Below are positions 14,073 to 22,083 of a stretch of 33,895 bases of DNA, one piece after another; position 1 is the stretch's first letter; each line of letters opens with the position of its first letter. This DNA comes from JAKVJE01 sp047722305. GTDB taxonomy: Bacteria; Actinomycetota; Actinomycetes; Actinomycetales; Microbacteriaceae. The notes beneath the pieces are model-generated. The model did not search any database. It was not told the DNA's origin and worked only from the letters and a program-made list of their open reading frames with translations. The stretch spans positions 1 to 33,895 of the forward strand of contig JBDNYM010000020.1 in NCBI GenBank assembly GCA_047722305.1, written 5' to 3'. Both the position numbers and the translations under genes were made by a program.

Positions 14073-15359
14073 ATGGCAGTCAACGACAGGAACGACCCCA
14101 CCACCGACGACCGCACCACCGACGACGACGGCACGGCGAGCGCGGGCCCCGCAGACCTCTCCAGGACCGCGGGCGCAGTCATCGCAGCGCCCGTCCAGCG
14201 CCTGACTCCGCGGGATGCCGTCGCCGTCGCCGCGATGTTCCTGGGCACGTTCGCGGTCGGCATCGACTCGTTCGTGATCTCGCCTCTGCTCACCGAGATG
14301 GGCGCGAGCCTCCAGGCGTCGGCGGGGCAGATCGCCCTCGGCGTCACGGCCTACGCCGCCGCGTACGCGATCGGGGCGCCGCTGCTGTCTCCGCTCGGCG
14401 ACCGCTTCCGCTCGCAGATCGTCGCCGGCGTCGGGCTGCTGCTGTTCGCCGCCGCCACGCTCACCCTGGCGGCGCAGACCACGCTGGCCGGATTCCTCGT
14501 CCTGCGCGTCGTCGCCGGCCTGGGCGGGGCCATGTGGATGCCGAACGTGCAGGCCTATCTCACCCGCCGATACCAGCCGCCGCTGAGCACCCGGCTGGTC
14601 GGCATCGTGGTGGCGGGGCTGTCGGCTGCGATCGCCCTGGGCGTGCCCGCCGGTGCGCTGGCGGCGAGCGTGCTCTCCTGGCGGCAGACTTTCGTCGGCA
14701 TCGCCGTGCTCGCGGCCGTCGGGGCCGCCGTTCTGCTCGTGACGCTCGGCGGACGTCCTGGTGTCGCCGCCGGGACGCCGCGGCGGCTGGGCGACTACCC
14801 GCGTGCCCTGGTCGCTCCGGGGCCGCGGCGGGCGCTGCTCGCGACCCTGTGCTGGATGACCGGGTTCTACGGGCTCTACACGTTCCTGGGCACGTTCCTG
14901 CAGCACCGGCTCGGCGTCGGGATCGCGGCCAGCGGGGCGTACCTCATCGCGTACGGCGTCGGCAACTTCGTCGCCAGCATGACCTCCGGCTGGGTGAATC
15001 CGCGGCTCGGGGCGCCCCATCGGGCGATCGCCTGGTTTGGGGCGGCCTCGGCGCTGTTCGTCCTGCTGCTGACGGGGCTGCCGCTGAGCCCGGTGCTCGC
15101 GATCGTCCTGCTGCTCGGCTGGGCCGTCGCCCAGGGGTACGCGAGCACCGGGCTCATCGCCCTGGCCGCCTCCCGCGGCGGCGACCGCGTCACCACGGTG
15201 CTCGCCCTGAACAGCTCGTTCATCTACGTCGGCACGGCGGTGGGGGCGGCGCTGTTCGCGGTGCTCCCGGGGCCTGCCGTCCTCGCCCTCGGGCTGCCGT
15301 CGGCGCTGCTCACCCTCGTCGCCGCGGTCTTCGCGGCGCGGGCGGATGCCGCGGCATGA
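14073..15359 (+). CDS. MFS efflux transporter (DHA1-type)
   Basis: A 428-residue major facilitator protein with about twelve hydrophobic segments. The first helix region (AAMFLGTFAVGIDSFVISPLL) and the loop-2/3 motif PLGDRFRSQIVAG fit drug:H+ antiporters of the AraJ/YdhP type. The ATG at 14073 has AGGAG 8 nt upstream; an in-frame GTG at 14016 overlaps the operator and is unlikely. The hydrophilic N-terminus (about 50 residues, Asp/Thr-rich) precedes helix 1. It is divergent from arsR and probably controlled by it. The substrate is unknown. The stop is 70 bp from the VOC-fold gene. Confidence 0.85.
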   Translation: MAVNDRNDPTTDDRTTDDDGTASAGPADLSRTAGAVIAAPVQRLTPRDAVAVAAMFLGTFAVGIDSFVISPLLTEMGASLQASAGQIALGVTAYAAAYAIGAPLLSPLGDRFRSQIVAGVGLLLFAAATLTLAAQTTLAGFLVLRVVAGLGGAMWMPNVQAYLTRRYQPPLSTRLVGIVVAGLSAAIALGVPAGALAASVLSWRQTFVGIAVLAAVGAAVLLVTLGGRPGVAAGTPRRLGDYPRALVAPGPRRALLATLCWMTGFYGLYTFLGTFLQHRLGVGIAASGAYLIAYGVGNFVASMTSGWVNPRLGAPHRAIAWFGAASALFVLLLTGLPLSPVLAIVLLLGWAVAQGYASTGLIALAASRGGDRVTTVLALNSSFIYVGTAVGAALFAVLPGPAVLALGLPSALLTLVAAVFAARADAAA

Positions 15360-15429
15360 CGTTGCGGACGGCCGCGGTGGTCTGAGCGCCGACGAGGCCG
15401 ACGAGTGGCCGAGTGAAAGGATGACGGAT

Positions 15430-15783
15430 ATGAGTGGGAATGGAAACATCATCGGCGTGCTGGCGCGCGTGTACGTGGACGATCTGGATGCGGCCCTGCC
15501 GCTGTACGAGCGGCTGACCGGGGAGACCCCGTATCAGTTCGACTACGGCTCGATGAGCCTGGCGAAAGTGGGGGACTTCCTGCTGGTCGCGAACGCCACC
15601 GCCCAGGTGCGCACGCACACGGCCACGATCGACGTCCGCGACATGGCGCTGGTCGTCGACGCGCTGACCGCCGCCGGCGGCGAACTGCTGGAGGGGCCGG
15701 CGGCCGGCCCGAACGGGGCGCGGCTGATCGCCCGGCATCCCGACGGGACCGTCGTCGAGTACATCGAGTCGACGCTGCACTGA
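15430..15783 (+). CDS. VOC-fold (glyoxalase/bleomycin resistance-like) protein
   Basis: A 117-residue single VOC-fold protein: strand LARVYVDDLDAALPLYERLTG, then DVRDMALVVDALTAAGGELLEGP, and the C-terminal ARHPDGTVVEYIE with the usual terminal glutamate. Small proteins of this fold bind or modify small molecules, sometimes giving drug resistance, and metal dependence cannot be stated. The ATG at 15430 is preferred over one 9 nt earlier because AAAGGA lies 8 nt upstream. It probably shares transcription with the MFS gene before it, which would fit a detoxification pair. Confidence 0.75.
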   Translation: MSGNGNIIGVLARVYVDDLDAALPLYERLTGETPYQFDYGSMSLAKVGDFLLVANATAQVRTHTATIDVRDMALVVDALTAAGGELLEGPAAGPNGARLIARHPDGTVVEYIESTLH

Positions 15784-15822
15784 TCGGCCTTGACCTGCTC
15801 TCCAACGCCCGTTCGGCCCGTC

Positions 15823-15955
15823 CCGTACGCTGCTGCACATCGATCGGCCTGGCGAGCCCGCCGTGAGCCGTCGTGTGCCGCGTCGCCAAGCCGATCACGG
15901 GTGCCAGCGGGCCGCTCACCCAAGTGATCACTGTGCGCGAGCGCCGGCTGGCGCG
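15823..15955. repeat. Diverged dispersed repeat, copy 1
   Basis: This stretch aligns without gaps to 17770-17902 (constant offset 1947 bp). It includes an exact 19-bp block (15878-15896) and about two thirds identity elsewhere. It lies directly downstream of the acyl-CoA ligase stop codon. It contains an internal inverted repeat, GATCGGC-C-TGGCG (15842-15854) with CGCCA-A-GCCGATC (15884-15896), which may act as a terminator. Its nature is unknown. Confidence 0.55.
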
Positions 15956-15966
15956 TCCGCCGACGT

Positions 15967-17673
15967 CTACGCGGCGTCGATCAGGGCGTTCACCTGCCGG
16001 GCGGCCTCGCTGCGCAGGATCTTGCCGACCGGGGTGCGCGGCAGCGCCGGGAGGGCGACGATGTGCTTCGGCGTCTCATAGGCGGCCAGGTGGTCGCGGA
16101 CGAACGCGCGGATCGCCTGCGGGTCGAACGCCGCCCCGGCGGCGATCACGACTCCGGCCGCCACCCCCTCGCCGCCCACGGCCTTGGGCCTGGGCACCAC
16201 CACGGCCTCGGCGACGCCCGGGGCGGCGGCGAGCACGCGCTCCACTTCCGTCGGCGAGACGTTCAGGCCGCCGGTGATGATGAGCTCCTTCAGGCGTCCG
16301 ACGATCGTCACGTACCCGTCCGTCCCCATCTTCGCCAGGTCCCCGGTGCGCAGCCAGCCGTCCGGCAGTAACACCTCGGCGGTCTCCTCGGGCCGGTTCC
16401 AGTACCCCTGGAAGACCTGCGGCCCGCGGACCAGCAGCTCTCCGGCCTCCCCGAGCGGAACCGGGGCCAGGCTGTCGGGGTCGACGATGCGCGCATCCGT
16501 CCCCGGCAGCGGCACGCCGACCGTCCCCGGGCGCCACTGGGCGTCGACCGGGGTGAACAGCGACGCCCCCGACACCTCCGTCATGCCGTACCCCTCGATG
16601 ATGACCCCGCCGGTGGCGGCGACCCAGCGTTCGACGGTCGGGGCGGTGAGCGGCATCGCTCCCGACATCGCGTACTTGATCCCGTGCAGGTCGATCGCCC
16701 CGTGCTCCGCCGAGCGGGACAGCGCGTCGTAGATGGGCGGCACCCCGGGGAGGAACGTGGCAGGCGCGCGCCGCATCGCCGCCGCCGCATCGATCATGCT
16801 CATCCGGGGCAGCAGGACGATCCGGGCGCCGACGCTGACGCCCATGACCATCACCACCATGATCCCGTACACGTGCGAGAAGGGCAGGAAGGTGAAGAAG
16901 ACCTCGTGCCCCGGCGTGAAGTCCGGGTACCACTTCTCCAGCTGCAAGGCGTTCGTGCGCTGGTTGGCGTGCGTGATGACGGCGCCCTTCGGGCTGCCCG
17001 TCGTCCCGGAGGTGTACTGGATGAGCGCCGTGGCGCCCGGGCGCGGCCGGGGATGGGATGCGGGCAGCGCCGGGTGGGACAGGAGGCCGTCCCAGCCGAT
17101 GATGGCGAGGGCCGGCTCTGTGCCGTCGGCGTCTGCGCGTGCCGCACCCCGCCAGGGCCCGGTGACGTCGTGCGCAACGTCGGCGGGGAGGCCGCGGAAG
17201 GAGTCGACGGCGACGACGCGGCGCAGGGCCACGCCGGGGCGCCCGATGAACGATGCCACGGTCGCCGCCAGCTCCCGGGCGACGATGGCCACCTCCGACC
17301 CGTATTCGCGCAGATGGGACGCCAGCTCGTCCGGGGCGAGGGCGGGGTTCTCCTCGACGCAGACGGCGGCGAGCCGGGCCACCGCGTAGAAGGCCACGAC
17401 GTTCTCCGGCACCGTGGGGAGGATGACCGAGACGCGATCCCCGGCGCGCACGCCGAGGGCGTCGAGTCCGCCCGCGGCGCGTGCGACCTGGTCGCCGAGC
17501 CGGGCGTAGGTCGTCTCGCGGCCGAAGAAATCCGTCGCCACCCGGTCGCCATAGGCCGCGACCGACGCGTCGAGCAGATCGCTCAGCGTCTGGTCGGACG
17601 ATTGGACGCTGCGGGGCACCCCGGCGGGGTAGGAGCGGAACCAGGGACGGGAATCGGGGCGTTCGGGAGTCAC
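15967..17673 (-). CDS. AMP-forming acyl-CoA synthetase/ligase (4-coumarate-CoA ligase-like)
   Basis: A 568-residue ANL-superfamily enzyme that activates a carboxylic acid as acyl-AMP and transfers it to CoA. The P-loop-like motif YTSGTTGSPKG lies near residue 220, the adenine-binding EGYGMTEVSG near 380, the hinge GRLKELIITGG near 462, and the catalytic lysine is K551 in PVGKILR. Length and motifs are normal for the 4CL/long-chain acyl-CoA ligase group. The substrate cannot be predicted. It stands alone, with a hairpin upstream and a diverged repeat on each side. Confidence 0.9.
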   Translation of the reverse strand: MTPERPDSRPWFRSYPAGVPRSVQSSDQTLSDLLDASVAAYGDRVATDFFGRETTYARLGDQVARAAGGLDALGVRAGDRVSVILPTVPENVVAFYAVARLAAVCVEENPALAPDELASHLREYGSEVAIVARELAATVASFIGRPGVALRRVVAVDSFRGLPADVAHDVTGPWRGAARADADGTEPALAIIGWDGLLSHPALPASHPRPRPGATALIQYTSGTTGSPKGAVITHANQRTNALQLEKWYPDFTPGHEVFFTFLPFSHVYGIMVVMVMGVSVGARIVLLPRMSMIDAAAAMRRAPATFLPGVPPIYDALSRSAEHGAIDLHGIKYAMSGAMPLTAPTVERWVAATGGVIIEGYGMTEVSGASLFTPVDAQWRPGTVGVPLPGTDARIVDPDSLAPVPLGEAGELLVRGPQVFQGYWNRPEETAEVLLPDGWLRTGDLAKMGTDGYVTIVGRLKELIITGGLNVSPTEVERVLAAAPGVAEAVVVPRPKAVGGEGVAAGVVIAAGAAFDPQAIRAFVRDHLAAYETPKHIVALPALPRTPVGKILRSEAARQVNALIDAA

Positions 17674-17727
17674 CGTTGCACTTTAGGCACGGCGCCGGCG
17701 GCGGGCTGGGAACGATGCAAGCGTTGT

Positions 17728-17754
17728 CGGCGGGTGGCGCGACGACACCCGCCG
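17728..17754 (-). terminator. Hairpin downstream of the UvrA-like gene
   Basis: CGGCGGGTG (17728-17736) pairs perfectly with CACCCGCCG (17746-17754) around a 9-nt loop. It lies about 150 bp after the uvrA-like stop and before the ligase start on the same strand. It lacks a T-run, as is common in actinobacterial terminators. Confidence 0.4.
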
Positions 17755-17769
17755 TCGGAAATCAGGACG

Positions 17770-17902
17770 CCGAGCGCCGCCGCACAGCGATCGCGGGGAA
17801 AGGACCGTCGAAGGCCACCCTGCTCCGCGTCGCCAAGCCGATCGCGGATGTCGACGAAGCGCCCCGCCCGTCGCTCGCTGTGTGCGGGCGTCAGCCAGCG
17901 CG
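17770..17902. repeat. Diverged dispersed repeat, copy 2
   Basis: The partner of 15823-15955, in the same orientation, with the exact 19-bp block at 17825-17843. It begins 3 bp after the UvrA-like stop codon (minus-strand view). It includes GCACAGCGATCGC (17782-17794), a 13-mer that recurs twice, as an inverted pair, at 23148-23160 and 23225-23237. Confidence 0.55.
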
Positions 17903-17904
17903 CC

Positions 17905-20517
17905 TCACCCGCGCTCCGCAGCCCGTCCCAGCCCCAGATGCCGAGCCAAGTACCGCCCCGTGAGCGAGTCGCGGTCGCGCGCGACCTGCGCCGGCGTGCC
18001 GGCAGCGACGATGCGCCCGCCGGTCGCACCCCCGCCCGGCCCCATGTCGACGATCCAGTCGGCGTTGGCGATCAGGTCGAGGTCGTGCTCGATGACGATC
18101 ACGGTGGCGCCGCGGTCGGTGAGCCGGTCGAGCACGTGCAGCAGGGTGCGCACGTCGAGCGGGTGCAGGCCGACGCTCGGCTCGTCGAGCACGAACACGG
18201 CGTCCGACTGGTCGCGGTGCAGTTGATTGACGAGCTTCAGCCGCTGCGCCTCGCCGCCGGAGAGCGCGGGGGTCGCCTCGCCGAGCGTCAGGTAGCCGAG
18301 GCCGAGGTCGTCGAAGGCGCGCAGGCGGCGGGTCACCCGCGGCAGGCCGGTGACGGTGGCGATCGCCTCGCGGATGGTCATCCAGAGCAGGCGCGGCAGG
18401 GCCACCCCGTCCAGCAGGTAGGCGTCGGCCTCCGGTGCGAATCGGGAGCCGTGGCAGTCCGGGCAGGGGATGTCGATGTCGGGCAGGAACTGCACGTCGA
18501 GCGACACCTGGCCGGTGCCCTCGCAGCGGGGGCACGCCAGCGCGCCGGTGTTGTAGGAGAAGTCGGATGCGGTGCGCCCGTCGGCCTGCGCCCGATCGGT
18601 GGCCGCATACGCCCGGCGCAGTTCGTCCATGACTTTCGAGTAGGTGGCCACCGTGGAGCGCACGTTGATGCCGATCGGCGTCGCGTCCACGACGTGCGCG
18701 GTGGCGATGCCGGGCGCGTCGACCGCGCGGACGTGGGCGGGCAGGCGCGTCCGCCTGTCCGAGTCGCCGTCGCCGAGTGCGCGCAGCGCCGGCACCAGCG
18801 ATTCCAGCACCAGCGTGGTCTTGCCTGACCCCGACATCCCGGTGATCGCCGTGAGCCGTCCCTTGGGGATTTCCACGTCGAGGGCATGGACGGTGTGGAT
18901 CGCGTCGGTCGCCAGCCGAATGCGGCCCAGGTCGAAGACGTGCTCGGGGGCGGCGCGGTCGCGCACCACCGCATCCTCGGCCCCGGTGAGGAAGCCGGCC
19001 AGGCGCGACCCGGCGGGCGGGCCGTCTGTCTCCGCACCGTCTGCGCCGGCGCGCTGCGAGGCGACCAGGTCGTCCACCGTGCCCTGGGCGATCACCCGTC
19101 CGCCCTCGCCACCGGAGCCTGGCCCGATCTCGATCAGCCACGACGCGGCCCGCAGCACCTGCACGTCGTGGTCGACGAACACCACCGAGTTGCCGTCGGC
19201 CAGCAGGTCGTCCATCACCCCCAGCAGGCCCTCCACGTTGGCGGGATGGAGGCCGATGGACGGCTCGTCGAGCACGTACAGCACCCCGGTGGTGCGGTTG
19301 CGCACGGCCCGGGCGAGCTGCACGCGCTGGCGCTCGCCGGTCGACAGGGTCGCGGCGGCGCGGTCGAGCGCCAGGTAGCCGAGGCCGAGCTGCACCAGCC
19401 GCTGCGCCATCTGCACGAGCGTGTCGACCAGGCCGTGCGCCATGGGCTGCATCTCATCCGGCAGTCCCGAGGGTACCGTCGGCGCCCAGGCGAGCACGTC
19501 GTCCAGGGGCATGGCCGTGACGTCGGCGAGGCCCAGGCCGCCGATGCGCGGCGCGCGGGCGGCGTCGCTCAGCCGAGTCCCGCCGCAGGCCGGGCAGGTG
19601 CGCTCGGTGAGGAAGCGGGCGACGCGCTGGAGGCGCCGCTCGTCGCTGGCGCGCTCGAGCTCCTTGGTGACGGTCAGCCGCGCGTTGCGGAACGTGAAGT
19701 CGAGCTCGTGCACGCCCTTGACGCTCGTGACGGTGATGTGCTTCTTCTTCTCGGGCCCGCCCAGCACGAGGTCGCGCTCGCGGTCGGTGAGGTCGCGCCA
19801 GGCCACGTCGGTGCGCACGCCGAACTCGCGGGCGATGGCGGGCTGCACGTTGAACCCGAACATGTTCCAGGGCGCCACCGCACCCTCATCGAGGGTCTTG
19901 GACGGGTCGGGCACCAAGGTGGCGTCGTCCACGTCGCGCACCACCCCGGTGCCGGAGCAGCGCGGGCAGGCGCCCGCCGAGTTGAAGGCCAGCGCCTCGG
20001 CACCGGGGGCGTGCACCGCCGCGCCGCATGTCGGGCAGACGATCGGGCGCTCGGCGGCCACATTGATGGTCGGCGGCACGTGGTGGCCATTCGGGCACAC
20101 GTGGCTGGCCAGCCGGGAGAAGATGAGCCGCAGCACGTTGAGCAGCTCGCTGGAGGTGCCGAACGTGGAGCGCACTCCGGGTACGCCGGGGCGCTGCCGC
20201 AGGGCGAGCGCGGCGGGCACATGCTCGACGGAGTCGACGGCGGCCCGGGGCGCCAGAGACATGCGGCGGCGCGTATATGTCGACAGCGCCTCGATGTAGC
20301 GCCGGGACCCCTCCGCGTACAGCACGCCCAGCGCCAGCGACGATTTGCCCGACCCCGACACTCCGGCGATGCCGACCAGTCGATGCAGTGGGATGTCGAC
20401 GTCGATGTTCCGCAGGTTGTTGACGCGCGCGCCGCGCACCCGGATGCGGTCGGGGAGCGCGGCATCTGGACGGGCGCGATCGGCGCGGGGATCGGGAGGC
20501 AGCGAATTCACCATCAC
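17905..20517 (-). CDS. UvrA-like ABC ATPase (excinuclease subunit A paralogue)
   Basis: An 870-residue tandem ABC ATPase. The first Walker A is GVSGSGKSS (near 53), with signature LSTGERQRVQLARA and Walker B VLDEPSIGLHP. The second Walker A is GMSGSGKTT, with LSGGEAQRLKL and VLDEPSVGLHP. Zinc-type cysteine pairs appear in CPACGGTRL and in CPRCEGTG/CPDCHGSRF. It is about 80-100 residues shorter than canonical UvrA. Such class-II/DrrC-like paralogues lack part of the UvrB-interaction region and have been linked to drug tolerance or DNA binding rather than core repair. It is therefore probably not the main uvrA. Start MMVN at 20517; the second ATG is equally possible. Confidence 0.88.
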   Translation of the reverse strand: MMVNSLPPDPRADRARPDAALPDRIRVRGARVNNLRNIDVDIPLHRLVGIAGVSGSGKSSLALGVLYAEGSRRYIEALSTYTRRRMSLAPRAAVDSVEHVPAALALRQRPGVPGVRSTFGTSSELLNVLRLIFSRLASHVCPNGHHVPPTINVAAERPIVCPTCGAAVHAPGAEALAFNSAGACPRCSGTGVVRDVDDATLVPDPSKTLDEGAVAPWNMFGFNVQPAIAREFGVRTDVAWRDLTDRERDLVLGGPEKKKHITVTSVKGVHELDFTFRNARLTVTKELERASDERRLQRVARFLTERTCPACGGTRLSDAARAPRIGGLGLADVTAMPLDDVLAWAPTVPSGLPDEMQPMAHGLVDTLVQMAQRLVQLGLGYLALDRAAATLSTGERQRVQLARAVRNRTTGVLYVLDEPSIGLHPANVEGLLGVMDDLLADGNSVVFVDHDVQVLRAASWLIEIGPGSGGEGGRVIAQGTVDDLVASQRAGADGAETDGPPAGSRLAGFLTGAEDAVVRDRAAPEHVFDLGRIRLATDAIHTVHALDVEIPKGRLTAITGMSGSGKTTLVLESLVPALRALGDGDSDRRTRLPAHVRAVDAPGIATAHVVDATPIGINVRSTVATYSKVMDELRRAYAATDRAQADGRTASDFSYNTGALACPRCEGTGQVSLDVQFLPDIDIPCPDCHGSRFAPEADAYLLDGVALPRLLWMTIREAIATVTGLPRVTRRLRAFDDLGLGYLTLGEATPALSGGEAQRLKLVNQLHRDQSDAVFVLDEPSVGLHPLDVRTLLHVLDRLTDRGATVIVIEHDLDLIANADWIVDMGPGGGATGGRIVAAGTPAQVARDRDSLTGRYLARHLGLGRAAERG

Positions 20518-20571
20518 CTCACGATAGGCGGGGTGGGGTTGCCCGGGCGAAGTGCCCTGAAGGAGTCGCTA

Positions 20572-20600
20572 AGAATCTGATTATCGGATATTCTCGCTGC
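20572..20600 (+). promoter_or_regulatory. Promoter/operator of the Phd-VapC pair, possibly leaderless
   Basis: TATTCT (20589-20594) ends 6 bp before the antitoxin ATG, so transcription would begin at or next to the start codon and no ribosome-binding site is present. An imperfect palindrome, AGAAT (20572-20576) with ATTCT (20590-20594), overlaps this -10 and could be the autoregulatory operator. Confidence 0.45.
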
Positions 20601-20858
20601 ATGAGGACGACGACCGCGACCGAGGCATCCCGCCACTTCTCCGATCTCCTGGACGAAGTCGAGGCGGGCGCATCCATCGTGGTGAAGCGCGGCGGCCGTC
20701 CGGTGGCGGAGATCCGTCCGGTGCGGGCGCACACGGGGAAGGATCTGCGGCGAGCGCTCGCCGGCATCACCCCGCCCGATGAGCGCTTCGGGGCCGACAT
20801 CGCGGATGCCGTCGCCGCCCTGGATGACGAACAGGCGGACCCGTGGGCCGACAGGTGA
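20601..20858 (+). CDS. Phd/YefM-family antitoxin
   Basis: An 85-residue antitoxin. The N-terminal MRTTTATEASRHFSDLLDEVEAGASIVVKRGGRPVAEIRP is the Phd/YefM DNA-binding fold. The C-terminal acidic stretch (DEQADPWADR) should bind and block the PIN toxin. It overlaps the toxin gene by 16 nt, implying translational coupling. The lack of a ribosome-binding site and a -10 next to the ATG suggest a leaderless transcript, which is common in actinobacteria. Confidence 0.9.
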   Translation: MRTTTATEASRHFSDLLDEVEAGASIVVKRGGRPVAEIRPVRAHTGKDLRRALAGITPPDERFGADIADAVAALDDEQADPWADR

Positions 20859-21244
20859 TCCTCGATACGAACGTGCTGATCGACTACGAGATCGGCGCGC
20901 TCGATCGTGCGGCCCTCGACGAGGACGATCTCGCCATCGCGGCGATCACCGTGGCCGAGTACCGCACCGGCATCGAGCTGGCGGACAGCCCGGAGCGCGC
21001 GGCGACCCGGGCCCGGGCGCTCGCCGCCATCCAGGAGAACGTGACGGTGCTGCCGTACACCGAGGCCACCGCTGCGCACCAGGCAGAGCTGCTCGCGTTC
21101 ATTCGGCGGTCCGGTCGGCGTCGGGGCGCGCATGACCTCATCATCGCCGCCCACGCCAAACAGACCGGTCGGCTGCTACTGAGTCGCGACGTCGCCGCCC
21201 GGTTCGCGGGGCTGCCCGGGGTGGCGGCGGAGACGCCCGTCTGA
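20843..21244 (+). CDS. vapC: VapC-type PIN-domain toxin
   Basis: A 133-residue PIN-domain ribonuclease. The acidic metal-binding residues are D8 (LDTNVLIDYE), E39 (TVAEYRTG), D98 (GAHDLIIAAHA) and D116 (LSRDVAARF). VapC toxins cut tRNA or rRNA. The start is a GTG at 20843, inside the end of the antitoxin gene; this places LDTNV near the N-terminus, as the family requires. It is presumably co-expressed with and inhibited by the Phd-type partner. The pairing of a Phd-like antitoxin with a PIN toxin is common. Confidence 0.9.
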   Translation: MGRQVILDTNVLIDYEIGALDRAALDEDDLAIAAITVAEYRTGIELADSPERAATRARALAAIQENVTVLPYTEATAAHQAELLAFIRRSGRRRGAHDLIIAAHAKQTGRLLLSRDVAARFAGLPGVAAETPV

Positions 21245-21280
21245 GCCTTCGAGCCGGCCGCATGATGGCTCGACCGGTTT

Positions 21281-21322
21281 CATCCTCGAGGATGAGCCGC
21301 CCCCCCCATCCTCCGGGAGGAT
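21281..21322 (+). terminator. Paired palindromes after vapC
   Basis: CATCCTCGAGGATG (21281-21294) is a perfect palindrome, and ATCCTCC-G-GGAGGAT (21308-21322) follows after a C-run. They lie between the vapC stop and the next gene on the same strand. They may act as terminators, although T-runs are absent. Confidence 0.35.
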
Positions 21323-21356
21323 CCTGGGCCGGCAGCACCGCCGTGGCGTGAGATGC

Positions 21357-21911
21357 ATGACCGCATCTGAGAGCCGTTCTGCCCGCGTCTTCTTCTGGAT
21401 CTTCGTCGGCCTGGCGATCGGCGTTCCCGTGCTGCTGCTGGTGATCGTGGTGATCCTGGTGCCGCTGCAGGGCGGCTTCTCGCTCATCGAGTTCTGGACG
21501 CAGACGGACAGTTGGCAGGCCATGGGGCGGCGCTCGCCCTACGTGATTCAGGCGTTCGGCAACCTGCTGCTGTTGGAGCTCGTGTCCGTCTGCGGAATGA
21601 TTCTGTGCGCCCGCCGTCTGGGACGCTCCCGCGTGCTGTTGCGCATCGTGGCCGTGATTGCGCTGATCTGCACGGTGCTGCTGCATGCGATGGTGTGGGG
21701 CGTCGACCTGTTCGTGCCGTCGTCGCACAGCCTCTTGGCTCCCTATCAGCGGCCCATGCTGCTGTTTCCGGCACAGCTGATCGGCATCTACGGGAATGGG
21801 ACGGTGGTCGACTCCGTGCCGTCGGTGTTCATCCACCTGCTCGCCCCGCAGGTGCTGTTGCCGATCGTGATCGGCATCGTTGCCACCCGGCGGGCGGCGC
21901 GCCTCCGGTGA
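21357..21911 (+). CDS. Membrane protein of unknown function
   Basis: A 184-residue protein of unrecognised family, with about four hydrophobic segments: residues 13-36 (VFFWIFVGLAIGVPVLLLVIVVI), around 65-85 (ALLLLELVSVCGMIL-like), around 95-120 (IVAVIALICTVLLHAMVW), and a final one (PQVLLPIVIGIVATRR). A short periplasmic or cytoplasmic loop carries LLAPYQRPMLLFPAQLIG. ATG codons at 21348 and 21357 are both possible; no good ribosome-binding site is seen for either, and 21357 is chosen arbitrarily. It stands alone between the toxin-antitoxin pair and the SDR gene. Confidence 0.6.
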   Translation: MTASESRSARVFFWIFVGLAIGVPVLLLVIVVILVPLQGGFSLIEFWTQTDSWQAMGRRSPYVIQAFGNLLLLELVSVCGMILCARRLGRSRVLLRIVAVIALICTVLLHAMVWGVDLFVPSSHSLLAPYQRPMLLFPAQLIGIYGNGTVVDSVPSVFIHLLAPQVLLPIVIGIVATRRAARLR

Positions 21912-21923
21912 GGACGGGTCTGC

Positions 21924-21983
21924 TGGATGACGGGGCGTGTGGATGACGCGGCTGGGCGGGGATGATGAGGGCTCTGGATGACG
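21924..21983. repeat. Three copies of TGGATGACG upstream of the SDR gene
   Basis: TGGATGACG occurs at 21924-21932, 21940-21948 and 21975-21983. A small hairpin, GGCGG-TCGAG-CCGCC (22035-22049), lies closer to the gene. The spacing suggests possible regulator half-sites, but no regulator gene is adjacent. Confidence 0.3.
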
Positions 21984-22083
21984 TGACTATCTGCATGAGG
22001 ATGTCAGGGGAGGCTGCCATGATGGGCGGAGCGAGGCGGTCGAGCCGCCCCGACGTCACCGATTCCGCGCAGAGGAGCAGCAC

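Noticed and set aside
15449..15931. Minus-strand open frames overlapping the VOC gene and repeat copy 1
   Set aside because: They overlap a well-supported gene; their similarity to a frame near 17.8 kb is explained by the shared DNA repeat.
16684..18828. A plus-strand frame of 714 codons across the ligase and UvrA-like genes
   Set aside because: It spans two well-supported minus-strand genes and their intergenic region, and its sequence is Arg/Gly/His-rich without motifs.
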